A DNA stretch of 64,000 nucleotides from Succinivibrio dextrinosolvens DSM 3072 (GTDB lineage Bacteria > Pseudomonadota > Gammaproteobacteria > Enterobacterales > Succinivibrionaceae), in contig NZ_FUXX01000001.1 of assembly GCF_900167015.1 (NCBI RefSeq), positions 1 to 64,000 of the forward strand, written 5' to 3'. Of the stretch, positions 15,871 to 24,247 are shown in pieces. The notes beneath the pieces were generated by a model that worked only from the letters and a program-made list of their open reading frames with translations, made no database searches and was not told the DNA's origin. The translations under genes were made by a program, and so were the position numbers. The stretch's first letter is position 1. Every line of letters starts with the position of its first letter.

Positions 15871-16650
15871 TTAGAAGCAGGTGAATGCACCGTCAACTAT
15901 TACGTCAGAACCTGTTGTAAATGAGCTTGCATCAGATGCAAGATATAAGGTTACAGACTGTAATTCCTCTGGTTCGCCTAAGCGATGCATTGGGGCCATC
16001 TCATTCCAGGTCTTGATTAGTGGAATCAGAGTAGGTGAAGCCTTTACCAGCTCAGTTCCGATATAGCCTGGGCTGATTGAATTTACGCGGATTCCGTGTT
16101 TTGCCCATTCAATTGCTAAGGACTTGGTTAACTGGATTACACCGGCCTTTGATGCGTTATAAGCGCACTGTGGCTGAGGTACGTTAACGATGTGAGCTGA
16201 CATTGAAGCGGTATTGATGATAGAGCCCTTAATGCCTTTTTTGATCATGTATTTGCCAGCTGCCTGAGCGGTTAGGAATACACCGGTAAGGTTAATATTG
16301 ATAACCTTGCTCCACTGGTCAAATGTCATTTTGTCTGCTTCTGCATTGATGCAGATGCCTGCATTGCAGAAAGCGATATCTAATCTGCCGAATTCCTGAT
16401 CGATAACATCTATAAGGTTGTTTACACTCTCAGGATTTGTTACGTCGGTTTTAACTGCAATGCTCTTTACCTTGTACTCCTCGCTGATGAATTTAGCGGT
16501 TTTCTGTGCCTCTGCTTCATCTAAATCAGCGATAACAATGTTTGCTCCAGCCTGTGCAAAGCCCTCTGAAACAGCTTTACCAATACCACGAGCGCCACCG
16601 GTTACAAATGCAGTTTTACCTGTTAACTTAAACTTATCTACAATATTCAT
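15871..16650 (-). CDS. SDR-family oxidoreductase (polyol 2-dehydrogenase-like)
   Basis: Classical short-chain dehydrogenase, 259 aa. The cofactor loop TGGARGIG is at 17-24, D42 after beta-2 suggests NAD, the NAG motif is at 96-98, and the catalytic residues are S149, Y164 and K168. Overall pattern resembles D-arabinitol 2-dehydrogenase and sorbose/sorbitol dehydrogenases. It is the first gene of the polyol operon, directly downstream of the ROK-type operator region. Together with the Zn-enzyme and the mannitol-dehydrogenase-family enzyme it gives the operon three structurally unrelated polyol dehydrogenases. The exact substrate is not determinable here. Confidence 0.88.
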   Translation of the reverse strand: MNIVDKFKLTGKTAFVTGGARGIGKAVSEGFAQAGANIVIADLDEAEAQKTAKFISEEYKVKSIAVKTDVTNPESVNNLIDVIDQEFGRLDIAFCNAGICINAEADKMTFDQWSKVININLTGVFLTAQAAGKYMIKKGIKGSIINTASMSAHIVNVPQPQCAYNASKAGVIQLTKSLAIEWAKHGIRVNSISPGYIGTELVKASPTLIPLIKTWNEMAPMHRLGEPEELQSVTLYLASDASSFTTGSDVIVDGAFTCF

Positions 16651-16754
16651 GAAGATAACTCCCTATTTACATATATTTGTTTGTGTGTTTAAAAATTTTT
16701 CTGTAATAATTTCTATAAAAGTGAAATTACTTATTTTTGTTATTTTGTTGTTTT

Positions 16755-16811
16755 TTACTTTAGCAAAGTAATTTTAATAAAGTAACTTTTATTATATGAC
16801 TTTATATAAGT
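16755..16811. promoter_or_regulatory. Probable ROK-regulator operators in the divergent spacer
   Basis: TTACTTT-AGC-AAAGTAA (16755-16771) is a perfect palindrome, and ACTTT-ATA-TAAGT (16799-16811) is a one-mismatch copy 42 bp away, about four helical turns. The overlapping AAAGTAACTTT lies between them. The same 13-mer occurs three times upstream of the orphan binding protein. The sites lie between the SDR-led operon and the ROK gene. Confidence 0.65.
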
Positions 16812-16948
16812 TATTTGATAGAAGTCATAAATCGTGTAAAATACCTCAAAAAAATGTGATTTATAACGTGTTTTCTGGCTTTCTTCTGTACTTTTGATTT
16901 CTTTTATACGGTACAGTGAATTTATGAAAGCTATTAAAGGATGAAGTT

Positions 16949-18121
16949 GTGAACGATTTTTATATTGACCCAAAAAGACAAAATAAGGAAAGAATTCTCG
17001 GTCTGTTTTTTCAGCATGATGCATTGTCAAAACCACAGATCGCAGAGTTGACAGGTTTCAGCCTGCCAACAATCAATGGTCATATGAAAGATCTCGAGAA
17101 TATGGGTATGATTGGTCCCGGAGAACTTATGGATTCTTCTGGCGGCAGACCTGCAATTTCCTACAGACTTCAACCTAGATCCAAGTTAGCTCTAGGTGCG
17201 GAAATCAGAAAAGACTTTATAAAGATTTGCTTATGCGACCTGAAAGGTGAAGTGGTAAAACTCTGGAACATCGGTGTTGAATACAAAAACGAAAAAGCCT
17301 ATTCAGTTAAACTTAATTCGCTTCTAAAGGAAGCAATCTCAACATGTGGTTATCCACTTGATAATATCCTTGGAATCGGTATCTCCATTCAGGGTGTTGT
17401 CAGCAAGGATGGAACAGAGATTATTTTCTCTAAGATTCTTGATACATCAGAGCTGGATATTGATGTTATCAGAAAGGATATCTCGATTCCTGTCCGTCTG
17501 TGTCATGATGTAAAGACTGCTGCTCTGGCAGAACTTTGGCATAATAGAAAAGTTTCAAACGGTATATACATTGCTCTTTCAGAGCATCTTGGCGGTGCCC
17601 TGATCAAGAGCCGCTGTATAGAACATGGTCGTTCTGGATATGCAGGATCATGGGATCATATAACCTATTCGACAAAAGGAAAGCTCTGCTATTGCGGTAG
17701 ACGTGGCTGTATAGATACCTACTGCAATTTTGCTACCTTATTTGATGGTGAAAGCATTCCCGATTTCTTTTTTAAACTTCGTGAGGAAAAATCAAAATCT
17801 CATGAAGAGCGATGGAGAAAATATCTTTCCACAATTGCGTTTGGTCTGTATCAGACCTGGTTGATTCTGGAGAGAAGGATCATCCTGGGCGGTGATCTTT
17901 CAATGTGGCTAATTCCTGATGATGTAGCCTTTATTGAAAATGAGATCATCAACAGAAGTACATTTACCTGCAAGCCTGGTTTTGTAATTAAGTCCAGAGT
18001 TGAGCATCATGCAAGTGCCATTGGAGCTGCACTTCCTTATCTGGCTGAAGAAATTCCGGAGTATGTAAGACCAATCGAGTCCTGGTCAACGTACTGTAAA
18101 CCTGAAACAGTTGAATTTTAA
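16949..18121 (+). CDS. ROK-family transcriptional regulator
   Basis: XylR/NagC-type regulator, 390 aa, starting at a GTG with AAGGA upstream. An N-terminal winged-helix DNA-binding domain (about 14-57; ALSKPQIAELTGFSLPTINGHMKDLE) is followed by a ROK sugar-binding domain. The zinc-type cysteine motif is visible as C247-x-C249-G-x2-G-C254, though the usual following Glu is an Asp two positions on (IDTYC). Divergent placement next to the polyol operon, and a palindrome repeated in that spacer and upstream of the orphan binding protein, make it the likely repressor (or activator) of both. The inducer is presumably the polyol or ketose. Confidence 0.9.
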   Translation: MNDFYIDPKRQNKERILGLFFQHDALSKPQIAELTGFSLPTINGHMKDLENMGMIGPGELMDSSGGRPAISYRLQPRSKLALGAEIRKDFIKICLCDLKGEVVKLWNIGVEYKNEKAYSVKLNSLLKEAISTCGYPLDNILGIGISIQGVVSKDGTEIIFSKILDTSELDIDVIRKDISIPVRLCHDVKTAALAELWHNRKVSNGIYIALSEHLGGALIKSRCIEHGRSGYAGSWDHITYSTKGKLCYCGRRGCIDTYCNFATLFDGESIPDFFFKLREEKSKSHEERWRKYLSTIAFGLYQTWLILERRIILGGDLSMWLIPDDVAFIENEIINRSTFTCKPGFVIKSRVEHHASAIGAALPYLAEEIPEYVRPIESWSTYCKPETVEF

Positions 18122-18152
18122 AAACATAAAAAATAGTCAAGGAGTAAATTAA

Positions 18153-19115
18153 ATGAATCCATACATTGGACATGAATCTCAGTTATATGGTGTTGAGGAA
18201 CACCGTCTTGTAGGTGGAAAGGGCGACGGCATGCGCCTGTTTGAGGTTCATAATGGTAAAGGTATTGACCTTACTGTTTGCGCAGACAGATGTGCAGATA
18301 TTTCAAGACTGCGCTTTAAAGGTCAGAACATGAGCTATATGACAGCCTGCGGTTATGTTGCACCTGCATACTATGACAGTATTGGCGCAAACTGGCTGAA
18401 TTCTTTTACTGCAGGCTTTCTGACTACCTGCGGATTCCAGAATGTCGGTATTCCTAACGAGGATGAAGGTGAAGAGCTTCCTCTGCATGGTTCAATTGGC
18501 AATACTCCTTGTGAGCATATCTATTACCGAGAGGAAGGTGATGAGTTATGCATATATGCAACTGTTAAGGATGAGACCATTTTTGGCAGAAAACTGGTTT
18601 TAGAGCGTAAGATCAGCGTTTCAACCAAGGAAAATGTAATTGTTATTACTGATAAGATTCTAAACTGTGGTGATAAGGATGAGCAGGTAGGTATCCTTTA
18701 CCACATGAATATGGGCTATCCACTCCTAGATGAGGACAGCATCATCACTATTCCGTCAAATCAGGTTATTGCTCGTAATGCCCACGCTCAGGAAGATATT
18801 GAGAACTGGATGAAGGTTCAGAAACCAACTGAGCACTATGAGGAGCGCTGCTATTATCATTATTTCAAGGATGGAAAGGGCTATGCTTCAATCGAGCAGC
18901 CAAAGATTGGAACCAAACTTGAGATTACATATGATGCTAAAGAGCTTGATCATTTTGTTCAGTGGAAGATGATGGGCGTACGTGATTATGTAATGGGCCT
19001 TGAGTGTGGTAACACCCTTCCAGAGGGAAGAGCTGAAATGCGTAAGCGCGGTCAGCTTAAGTTTGTAAAACCAGGTGAATCCTTAAATTACAAGGTAACC
19101 ATAAGATTAAGCTAG
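18153..19115 (+). CDS. DUF4432 / aldose-1-epimerase-like protein
   Basis: Galactose-mutarotase-fold protein of 320 aa in the DUF4432 family. It starts NPYIGHESQLYGV. Possible active-site positions are LPLHGSIGN (His near residue 112), YHMNMGYPLL (His near 188) and GLECGN (Glu near 285), comparable to the His/His/Glu set of mutarotases. It lies 31 nt after the ROK gene, with a Shine-Dalgarno AAGGAG, and is therefore co-transcribed with the regulator and opposite to the polyol operon. A role in anomer or epimer conversion of the imported sugar is plausible; no member of this family is firmly assigned to my knowledge. Confidence 0.85.
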   Translation: MNPYIGHESQLYGVEEHRLVGGKGDGMRLFEVHNGKGIDLTVCADRCADISRLRFKGQNMSYMTACGYVAPAYYDSIGANWLNSFTAGFLTTCGFQNVGIPNEDEGEELPLHGSIGNTPCEHIYYREEGDELCIYATVKDETIFGRKLVLERKISVSTKENVIVITDKILNCGDKDEQVGILYHMNMGYPLLDEDSIITIPSNQVIARNAHAQEDIENWMKVQKPTEHYEERCYYHYFKDGKGYASIEQPKIGTKLEITYDAKELDHFVQWKMMGVRDYVMGLECGNTLPEGRAEMRKRGQLKFVKPGESLNYKVTIRLS

Positions 19116-19167
19116 TCTGATGTTCTTCTCCGTTGTTGCAGCATATCATTTCGACGGAGAATTATAA

Positions 19168-19202
19168 GGCCAGTGAGGAGAGTTCCCCACTGGCCCTTTT
19201 TT
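19168..19202 (+). terminator. Intrinsic terminator after the ROK-DUF4432 pair
   Basis: GGCCAGTG/CACTGGCC (19168-19175/19188-19195) with inner GG/CC pairing, followed by CTTTTTT. A second, U-tract-less 8-bp hairpin (TTCTCCGT/ACGGAGAA) precedes it. Confidence 0.9.
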
Positions 19203-19222
19203 CATACTCTTCTAAGTTAAAA

Positions 19223-20272
19223 CTATTTTGAAAGCTCTTCGATCAGGAAGTCAATATTGCGGTTCTTGTAAGTCTCACAGTTATCTTTTGTGATTAGTTT
19301 CTGTGGAGTTACGACAACACGTGGTACCTTCTGTCCACTGATTACACGGGCAGCAACCTGCACTGCAATTGCACCTGTTACTTCAGGGAAGGAGTCAACT
19401 GTTCCTGTAAGCTCGCCTTTTGCAATAGATTCGTAGGCAAGTGAAATACCATCTGTTCCAAATACTGCAATCTTACCTAAAAGATCATGTTTCTTAAGGG
19501 TATCAACAGCTCCAAGTGCCATAATGTCATTGTGGCAGTAAATACCGATAATGTTAGGGTGTTTCTTTAGGATTTCTTCAGTAACCTTCTGAGCGTCCTC
19601 AAATACCCAGTTACCGCAAACCTGCTCTACAACCTTGAAGTCATGATTCTTTTTCAGTGTGTTGATAAAACCGCGTGAACGCTGAGTTGTTGCATAGACT
19701 AAAGGTAAACCTTCAATTACTGCAACCTCGCCGCCTTTAGGATATTTCTCCAGGAACCATTCAGCTACGTCCATGCCGTTACGATAATGCATGCCGCCAA
19801 CAAAATAGCGGGTCTGAGGTATAACTGCGTCTGACACATTGATTAGCGGGATCTTTGCCTTTAAAGCCTCTTCGAAAGGAAGCTGCAGGGTAACATCAGT
19901 CTGAGGAGATGCTAGAATTGCAGTTACATTCTTTGCAATCAGTGTTTCTGCAATATTGAGCTGGCCTAAAGGATCTTCCTCGTTCTGAGCTGCAAGATAG
20001 TCCAGCTTTACGCCCATCTTATCTGCCATGAACTTATATCCTTTTCCGATATTCTGCCAGAATTCAATATCTTTGGTTTTTGCTATTGCTCCTAATACAG
20101 TTTTTTGTGGAAATGCAGGAGTCTTTCCTAACTGTACATCAAGCTTCTGCCAGCTGATACGATCTGCTTCTGTATCTGGACTGAGGTTTGTTATTTCTGC
20201 GCTTAATGCGGTAAGAGAAGTGAAAGCAAGAGAAGCAAATAATAACTTAATTGCGGTTTTTACGTTTTTCAT
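19223..20272 (-). CDS. Orphan periplasmic sugar-binding protein
   Basis: Periplasmic binding protein of the Peripla_BP_4/LacI-like class, 349 aa from ATG 20272 (signal peptide to about residue 25, ending TALSA). The open frame extends to 20308, but the signal sequence fixes the start. Motifs include IAETLIAKNVTAILASPQTD, VAVIEGLPLVYATTQRSRGF and HPNIIGIYCHNDIMALGAVD. It has no permease or ATPase gene beside it. Three copies of the 13-bp palindrome found before the polyol operon lie 195-240 bp upstream, so it probably belongs to the ROK regulon and shares the RbsA/C-type transporter, or serves as a sensor-type binding protein in the manner of TorT. The Shine-Dalgarno is weak. Confidence 0.88.
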   Translation of the reverse strand: MKNVKTAIKLLFASLAFTSLTALSAEITNLSPDTEADRISWQKLDVQLGKTPAFPQKTVLGAIAKTKDIEFWQNIGKGYKFMADKMGVKLDYLAAQNEEDPLGQLNIAETLIAKNVTAILASPQTDVTLQLPFEEALKAKIPLINVSDAVIPQTRYFVGGMHYRNGMDVAEWFLEKYPKGGEVAVIEGLPLVYATTQRSRGFINTLKKNHDFKVVEQVCGNWVFEDAQKVTEEILKKHPNIIGIYCHNDIMALGAVDTLKKHDLLGKIAVFGTDGISLAYESIAKGELTGTVDSFPEVTGAIAVQVAARVISGQKVPRVVVTPQKLITKDNCETYKNRNIDFLIEELSK

Positions 20273-20691
20273 AGAGCACCATAAATCAAACAAGGCAAAA
20301 GTAACCAAGTCTGTTCCTTTTGCAGTAAGGACAATTTTCTATTCAGAAAATCTATAAGGAAATTCACTTTGAATTATAGGTTAATATTTTTACCTGTAAA
20401 GCGTATTTTTTATGAATATTCCTTAATCGGGATCTAATCATAAATGATATTTAAAGGATTTAAAAGACTTTATGAAAGTGACTTTTATAAAATGGATATG
20501 ACTTTTATAAAGTGTAATTTATATGCAAAAAGAAAATAACTTTCAGACAATAGTAAGATCTTAATGGATTATTGAAAATTTATTTCTAATGGTGATTATT
20601 AGAGATTATTAGAAAGGTATATATCCTTTCATACATAAACATTTGTATGAAAGGATGGATATGTAAGTAGATTTTTTGAAATATGATTTTG
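20273..20691. other. Regulatory spacer upstream of the orphan binding protein
   Basis: Apart from the three operators (20467-20513) it contains a perfect 12-bp hairpin, ATCCTTTCATAC/GTATGAAAGGAT (20623-20634/20645-20656). The hairpin lies just after the beta-glucosidase stop on the minus strand but has only a weak U-rich tail (ATATATACCTTT). No ORF or RNA gene is evident. Confidence 0.6.
20467..20513. promoter_or_regulatory. Three tandem 13-bp palindromes (ROK-type operator cluster)
   Basis: ACTTTATGAAAGT (20467-20479, perfect arms), ACTTTTATAAAAT (20481-20493, one mismatch) and ACTTTTATAAAGT (20501-20513, perfect arms). They match the motif in the divergent spacer at 16755-16811. Confidence 0.65.
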
Positions 20692-22023
20692 CTACAGATT
20701 AGCTCCATTTGAGGCAATCACATCTCTATACCAGTAAGCTGAATCTTTTAGGATTCTCTTCTGGGTGCGGTAGTCAATGTAGATCAGACCGAATCTAGGA
20801 TCGTAACCTTCCGCCCATTCGTAGTTATCCATGATTGACCAGTAGATATACCCCAAAAGCTTATATCCTTCATCTGCTGCTTTCTTTGCTGCAAGCAGGT
20901 GTCTGTGAATATAGTCAATTCTCTGAGGATCATGTACCTTACCGTCCAGCATTACAAAATCATTGTTGCTCATGCCGTTTTCTGTAATCAGTACTGGAAG
21001 ATTGTATCTTTCATTAAGGAATCTTATTGCCCAGTACATGCAATCTGGATCGATAGGCCAGTCAAGAGAGTTTCTTGGACAGCCAATATACTCATTGGTT
21101 TCATATGGTTCATTACCAACCTTGTGTCCTGCGGCTATGTAAATATTGAATCCCAGGAAGTCCAAAGGCTCTTTTATCTCTAAAAGCTCTGCATAGGTAA
21201 AAAGTGGCTTACCGAAATACTCTTCAAGACCTACGGGATTCTTTCCCAGAACAACAGGATCAATCCACCATCCTGTTGAGAATGGTCCTTTGATGTCGTT
21301 TGAGAATGTCTTCTCATATGCAGTTCTGATCGCTTCCTCTGAATCATTTTCTGGTTTAAAGATAGGTCCTGTTGGAGCAAAACCTACTACAGGAGTTGTC
21401 TTTGCGTATTCTCTAATCACCTTTACTGCCTTTGCATGGGCAAAGAGTACATTTCTTGTGCATGGATAGAGTGCATTCTTATCATGAAGGAATGGGGCAT
21501 GGGTTGCGCCAAAATAACTGATACCGATAAAACAGTTAGGCTCGTTAATGGTCATCCAGTATTTTACCTTGTCAGATAAAGCCTCGACTACAACCTTAAC
21601 GTACTGTGCAAACCATTCAGGTGATTCGTCATTCTGCCATCCGCCTTTCTTATATAGCTCATAAGGCAGATCCCAGTGATAAAGAGTAATCATTGGTTCG
21701 ATACCTGCCTTTTGCAGTAAATCAACGAGCTTTCTGTAGAAATTCAGTCCTTTCTGATTAACACTGCCTGTACCTTCAGGCATAATTCTTGGCCAGCTTA
21801 CAGAAAATCTGTAGTATTTCAGACCGATTTTCTTCATGTTCTCAACATCTTCTTCAAGACGGTGATAATGGTCGCATGCAACATGAGGAGAATCATTGTG
21901 TTTGGTATGTCCGTCGTAAAGAACATCCCAGATGCTTAGTCCTTTTCCGTCCTCGTTATAAGCTCCTTCGACCTGAGTAGCTGCAGAAGCTGCTCCCCAT
22001 ATGAAATCAGATTTGAACGCCAT
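20692..22023 (-). CDS. bglA: GH1 beta-glucosidase
   Basis: Retaining glycoside hydrolase of family 1, 443 aa from ATG 22023 (MAFKSDFIWGAASAATQVEG is the standard family start; the open frame extends to 22074). The acid/base Glu is E161 in TINEP and the nucleophile is E348 in ITENG. There is no signal peptide, so it acts in the cytoplasm on imported beta-glucosides such as cellobiose. The residues after the nucleophile do not settle the choice between plain and 6-phospho substrates, and no PTS genes are visible, which favours non-phosphorylated substrates. It follows no transporter directly and its link to the ROK regulon is unproven. Confidence 0.93.
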   Translation of the reverse strand: MAFKSDFIWGAASAATQVEGAYNEDGKGLSIWDVLYDGHTKHNDSPHVACDHYHRLEEDVENMKKIGLKYYRFSVSWPRIMPEGTGSVNQKGLNFYRKLVDLLQKAGIEPMITLYHWDLPYELYKKGGWQNDESPEWFAQYVKVVVEALSDKVKYWMTINEPNCFIGISYFGATHAPFLHDKNALYPCTRNVLFAHAKAVKVIREYAKTTPVVGFAPTGPIFKPENDSEEAIRTAYEKTFSNDIKGPFSTGWWIDPVVLGKNPVGLEEYFGKPLFTYAELLEIKEPLDFLGFNIYIAAGHKVGNEPYETNEYIGCPRNSLDWPIDPDCMYWAIRFLNERYNLPVLITENGMSNNDFVMLDGKVHDPQRIDYIHRHLLAAKKAADEGYKLLGYIYWSIMDNYEWAEGYDPRFGLIYIDYRTQKRILKDSAYWYRDVIASNGANL

Positions 22024-22238
22024 ATTTTTCCCTTTTTTTAAGAAAATTTTCTGTTGATACTTATAATAGAGCATTTAAAAAGCTTGGGGGGATCAAAAAA
22101 CGTCAGTGTTCAAAGATCTGAAGATTTGTGTTTATAAATAAGAGTTAATTTCAGAGTCTTTCTAGAACAAGGAAACAGTTAGATCTAGAATATTGCAGAT
22201 ATACAAATAATTAACTTAGAGCAAATTAAATAATAAGT

Positions 22239-23606
22239 ATGCCGTTTGTCCGTTTTCTGATCCTTGCCGTCTGTATTAACTCGTTTTGCGGCTCATTTAT
22301 GGGATCTTCGATTTTTATCGCAATTCCTGCTCTGTCCAGTGATTTTGGAGTACCACCAGAGTATATAACAGCTGTTATAAACGCATATGTTATTGCTGTA
22401 ACTGCCTTTCTGGTTCCTACAATTGCCATAGTTCAGAGGATCGGTCATAAAAGGGGATTTGTTCTAGGCTCGCTGGTATCTGCCGTAACCTCGGTAATGA
22501 TTGCCTTTTCACCCAATTTCTATTCACTGATTGTCTTTCGAACTCTGCAGGGATTATCTAATGCCTTTATATTCAGTACCACCTATGCTCTTTTAATCGA
22601 TAATATTGATAACAAGTCCAAGGGTAGTGCTATAGGAATGACAACAGCATGTGTTTATGCCGGTATCTCATGCGCACCTTTTTTAGGTGGTTTTCTTACT
22701 GACAACATTGGCTGGTGGTCGATGTTTATTATTAGCGCCTTCGGTAACTTCTCAGCTGCGCTATTGTGCAGAAGTATTCCTACTGATAGTCCTGAACCTC
22801 ACAAGATCCCTTATCTTAAGGGAATACTATCACTTGTAGGATTTGTAACCTTCTTTACAGGTCTTTCCATGTTTATAAACAACAGGGATGGATTCTATCT
22901 TCTTGGTGTAGGAATTGTTCTTCTGTGTATTTATGTTTACAGAGAGCTTACAACCAGAAATCCTCTACTAAATATAATCCTGATTATTGAGAACAGAGTT
23001 TTGAACGGAAGTCTTCTAAGCTCAATGTTCCATTATCTTGCTACCTTTGCTATAACGATGCTATTATCAATGCATCTTCAGCTTATAAATGGCTACTCCG
23101 CATCAATGGCTGGTATTATTCTGGTCATTCAGCCTGTGGTTCAGTGCCTCGTATCTCCTTTTGCAGGAAAGGCTGCCGACAGATATTCTCCACATATGAT
23201 TTCCTTTATAGGACTTCTGATCTCAGGCTCATCCTTATTTATTCTAAGTTTCATAGAGCCTAAAACTCCTTTTTATCTTATAGCATTAGCTCAGTTCCTA
23301 TCTGGACTTGGTTTTGGTCTGTTCTCTGCACCTAACTCAACTATCATCATGAGTTCTGTTCCTCGCGAATACTATGCTATGGGTTCTGGAATGCAGGCAC
23401 TGGTTAGAAACAGTGGCATGGCATTATGTATGGCTATGGTTACCTCGGTTCTGTTCTATGCCATTACCTCAGAAGAGGGCACAACTCTTTATATAAGAGA
23501 GCTTTCAATGGCAATGCAGATTATCTTCTCCTTATCTGCTGTACTTACACTGGTATCTGCACTGTTCCTTTTCAGAAGTTTTAAAGCATTAAGAAAAACC
23601 GCTTAA
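22239..23606 (+). CDS. MFS transporter, DHA2-like drug exporter
   Basis: Major facilitator of 455 aa with about 12-14 hydrophobic segments. It shows the antiporter-type motifs between TM2 and TM3 (RIGHKRGFVLG) and RTLQGLSNAFIFSTTYALLID. Of the well-known families it most resembles DHA2 (EmrB/QacA) proton-driven exporters, but it is shorter than typical EmrB and has no EmrA partner. The product starts MPFVRFLILAVCINSF with an immediate first membrane segment. I see no clear Shine-Dalgarno. Substrate unknown. Confidence 0.85.
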   Translation: MPFVRFLILAVCINSFCGSFMGSSIFIAIPALSSDFGVPPEYITAVINAYVIAVTAFLVPTIAIVQRIGHKRGFVLGSLVSAVTSVMIAFSPNFYSLIVFRTLQGLSNAFIFSTTYALLIDNIDNKSKGSAIGMTTACVYAGISCAPFLGGFLTDNIGWWSMFIISAFGNFSAALLCRSIPTDSPEPHKIPYLKGILSLVGFVTFFTGLSMFINNRDGFYLLGVGIVLLCIYVYRELTTRNPLLNIILIIENRVLNGSLLSSMFHYLATFAITMLLSMHLQLINGYSASMAGIILVIQPVVQCLVSPFAGKAADRYSPHMISFIGLLISGSSLFILSFIEPKTPFYLIALAQFLSGLGFGLFSAPNSTIIMSSVPREYYAMGSGMQALVRNSGMALCMAMVTSVLFYAITSEEGTTLYIRELSMAMQIIFSLSAVLTLVSALFLFRSFKALRKTA

Positions 23607-23724
23607 ATATCAGTTTTATTCGATCTTTTACTGAGAGTGTGCACACGCTTTGAACGGATTGGAATTTCTGTGTTTTCCCATATGTGCTAGTATTCTCTCT
23701 TGAGGTATTTATAAGGAGTGCAAA

Positions 23725-24231
23725 ATGCAGGAAGAAAAAGAGTCAAAGGACGAACAGCATCCTGTCAGTCTTAAGTGGATTCGACGTTATTTTAAAATTG
23801 CAGAGCAGGTAAGCTCATGGTCAAAGGATCCTTCATCAAAAATCGGTGCAATTATCGTTGGTGATAAAGGCCAGATTATTTCCCAGGGGTATAACGGTTT
23901 CCCTCGAGGTGTTGATGATTCCGATGAGAGATACAATCAGAGAGAAATAAAATACAAACTTGTTGTACATGCCGAAATGAACGCTATTCTAAATGCGCTT
24001 TATAACGGTTCATCCGTAGATGGTGCAACCCTGTATGTTCACAATCTTCCGGTCTGTCATGAGTGCGCCAAGGCAATCATTCAGGCAGGTATTGCCAGAG
24101 TTTATATTGATACCAACATCAATGAGCGCTGGCAGGAGAGCTGGCACTATACCAAGACCATGTTCTCTGAGGCAAAAGTTGAATGCTATTACTTCAACGA
24201 GAGTGATGGCTCAATCACAAGACAGTGTTAA
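23725..24231 (+). CDS. Deoxycytidylate (dCMP) deaminase
   Basis: Zinc-dependent cytidine-deaminase-fold enzyme of 168 aa converting dCMP to dUMP for dTTP synthesis (ComEB/DCTD family). The zinc and proton-transfer site is H82-A-E84, with C111 and C114 completing the zinc ligands (CHEC, where most family members have PCxxC). The N-terminal SSKIGAIIVGDKGQIISQGYNG segment is typical. It starts 15 nt after AAGGAG-like TAAGGAGTG. It stands alone between an MFS gene and OmpA. Presence of dCMP deaminase is unusual for classic enterobacteria, which use dCTP deaminase, but is found in other gammaproteobacteria. Confidence 0.92.
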   Translation: MQEEKESKDEQHPVSLKWIRRYFKIAEQVSSWSKDPSSKIGAIIVGDKGQIISQGYNGFPRGVDDSDERYNQREIKYKLVVHAEMNAILNALYNGSSVDGATLYVHNLPVCHECAKAIIQAGIARVYIDTNINERWQESWHYTKTMFSEAKVECYYFNESDGSITRQC

Positions 24232-24247
24232 AAATCAGTTTTTAACA
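24226..24247 (+). terminator. Weak hairpin at the dCMP deaminase stop codon
   Basis: TGTTAAAAA/TTTTTAACA (24226-24234/24239-24247) is a perfect 9-bp AT-rich stem overlapping the stop codon. A strong U-tract is lacking; GATTCTATTTTCT follows. Function as terminator is uncertain. Confidence 0.4.
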
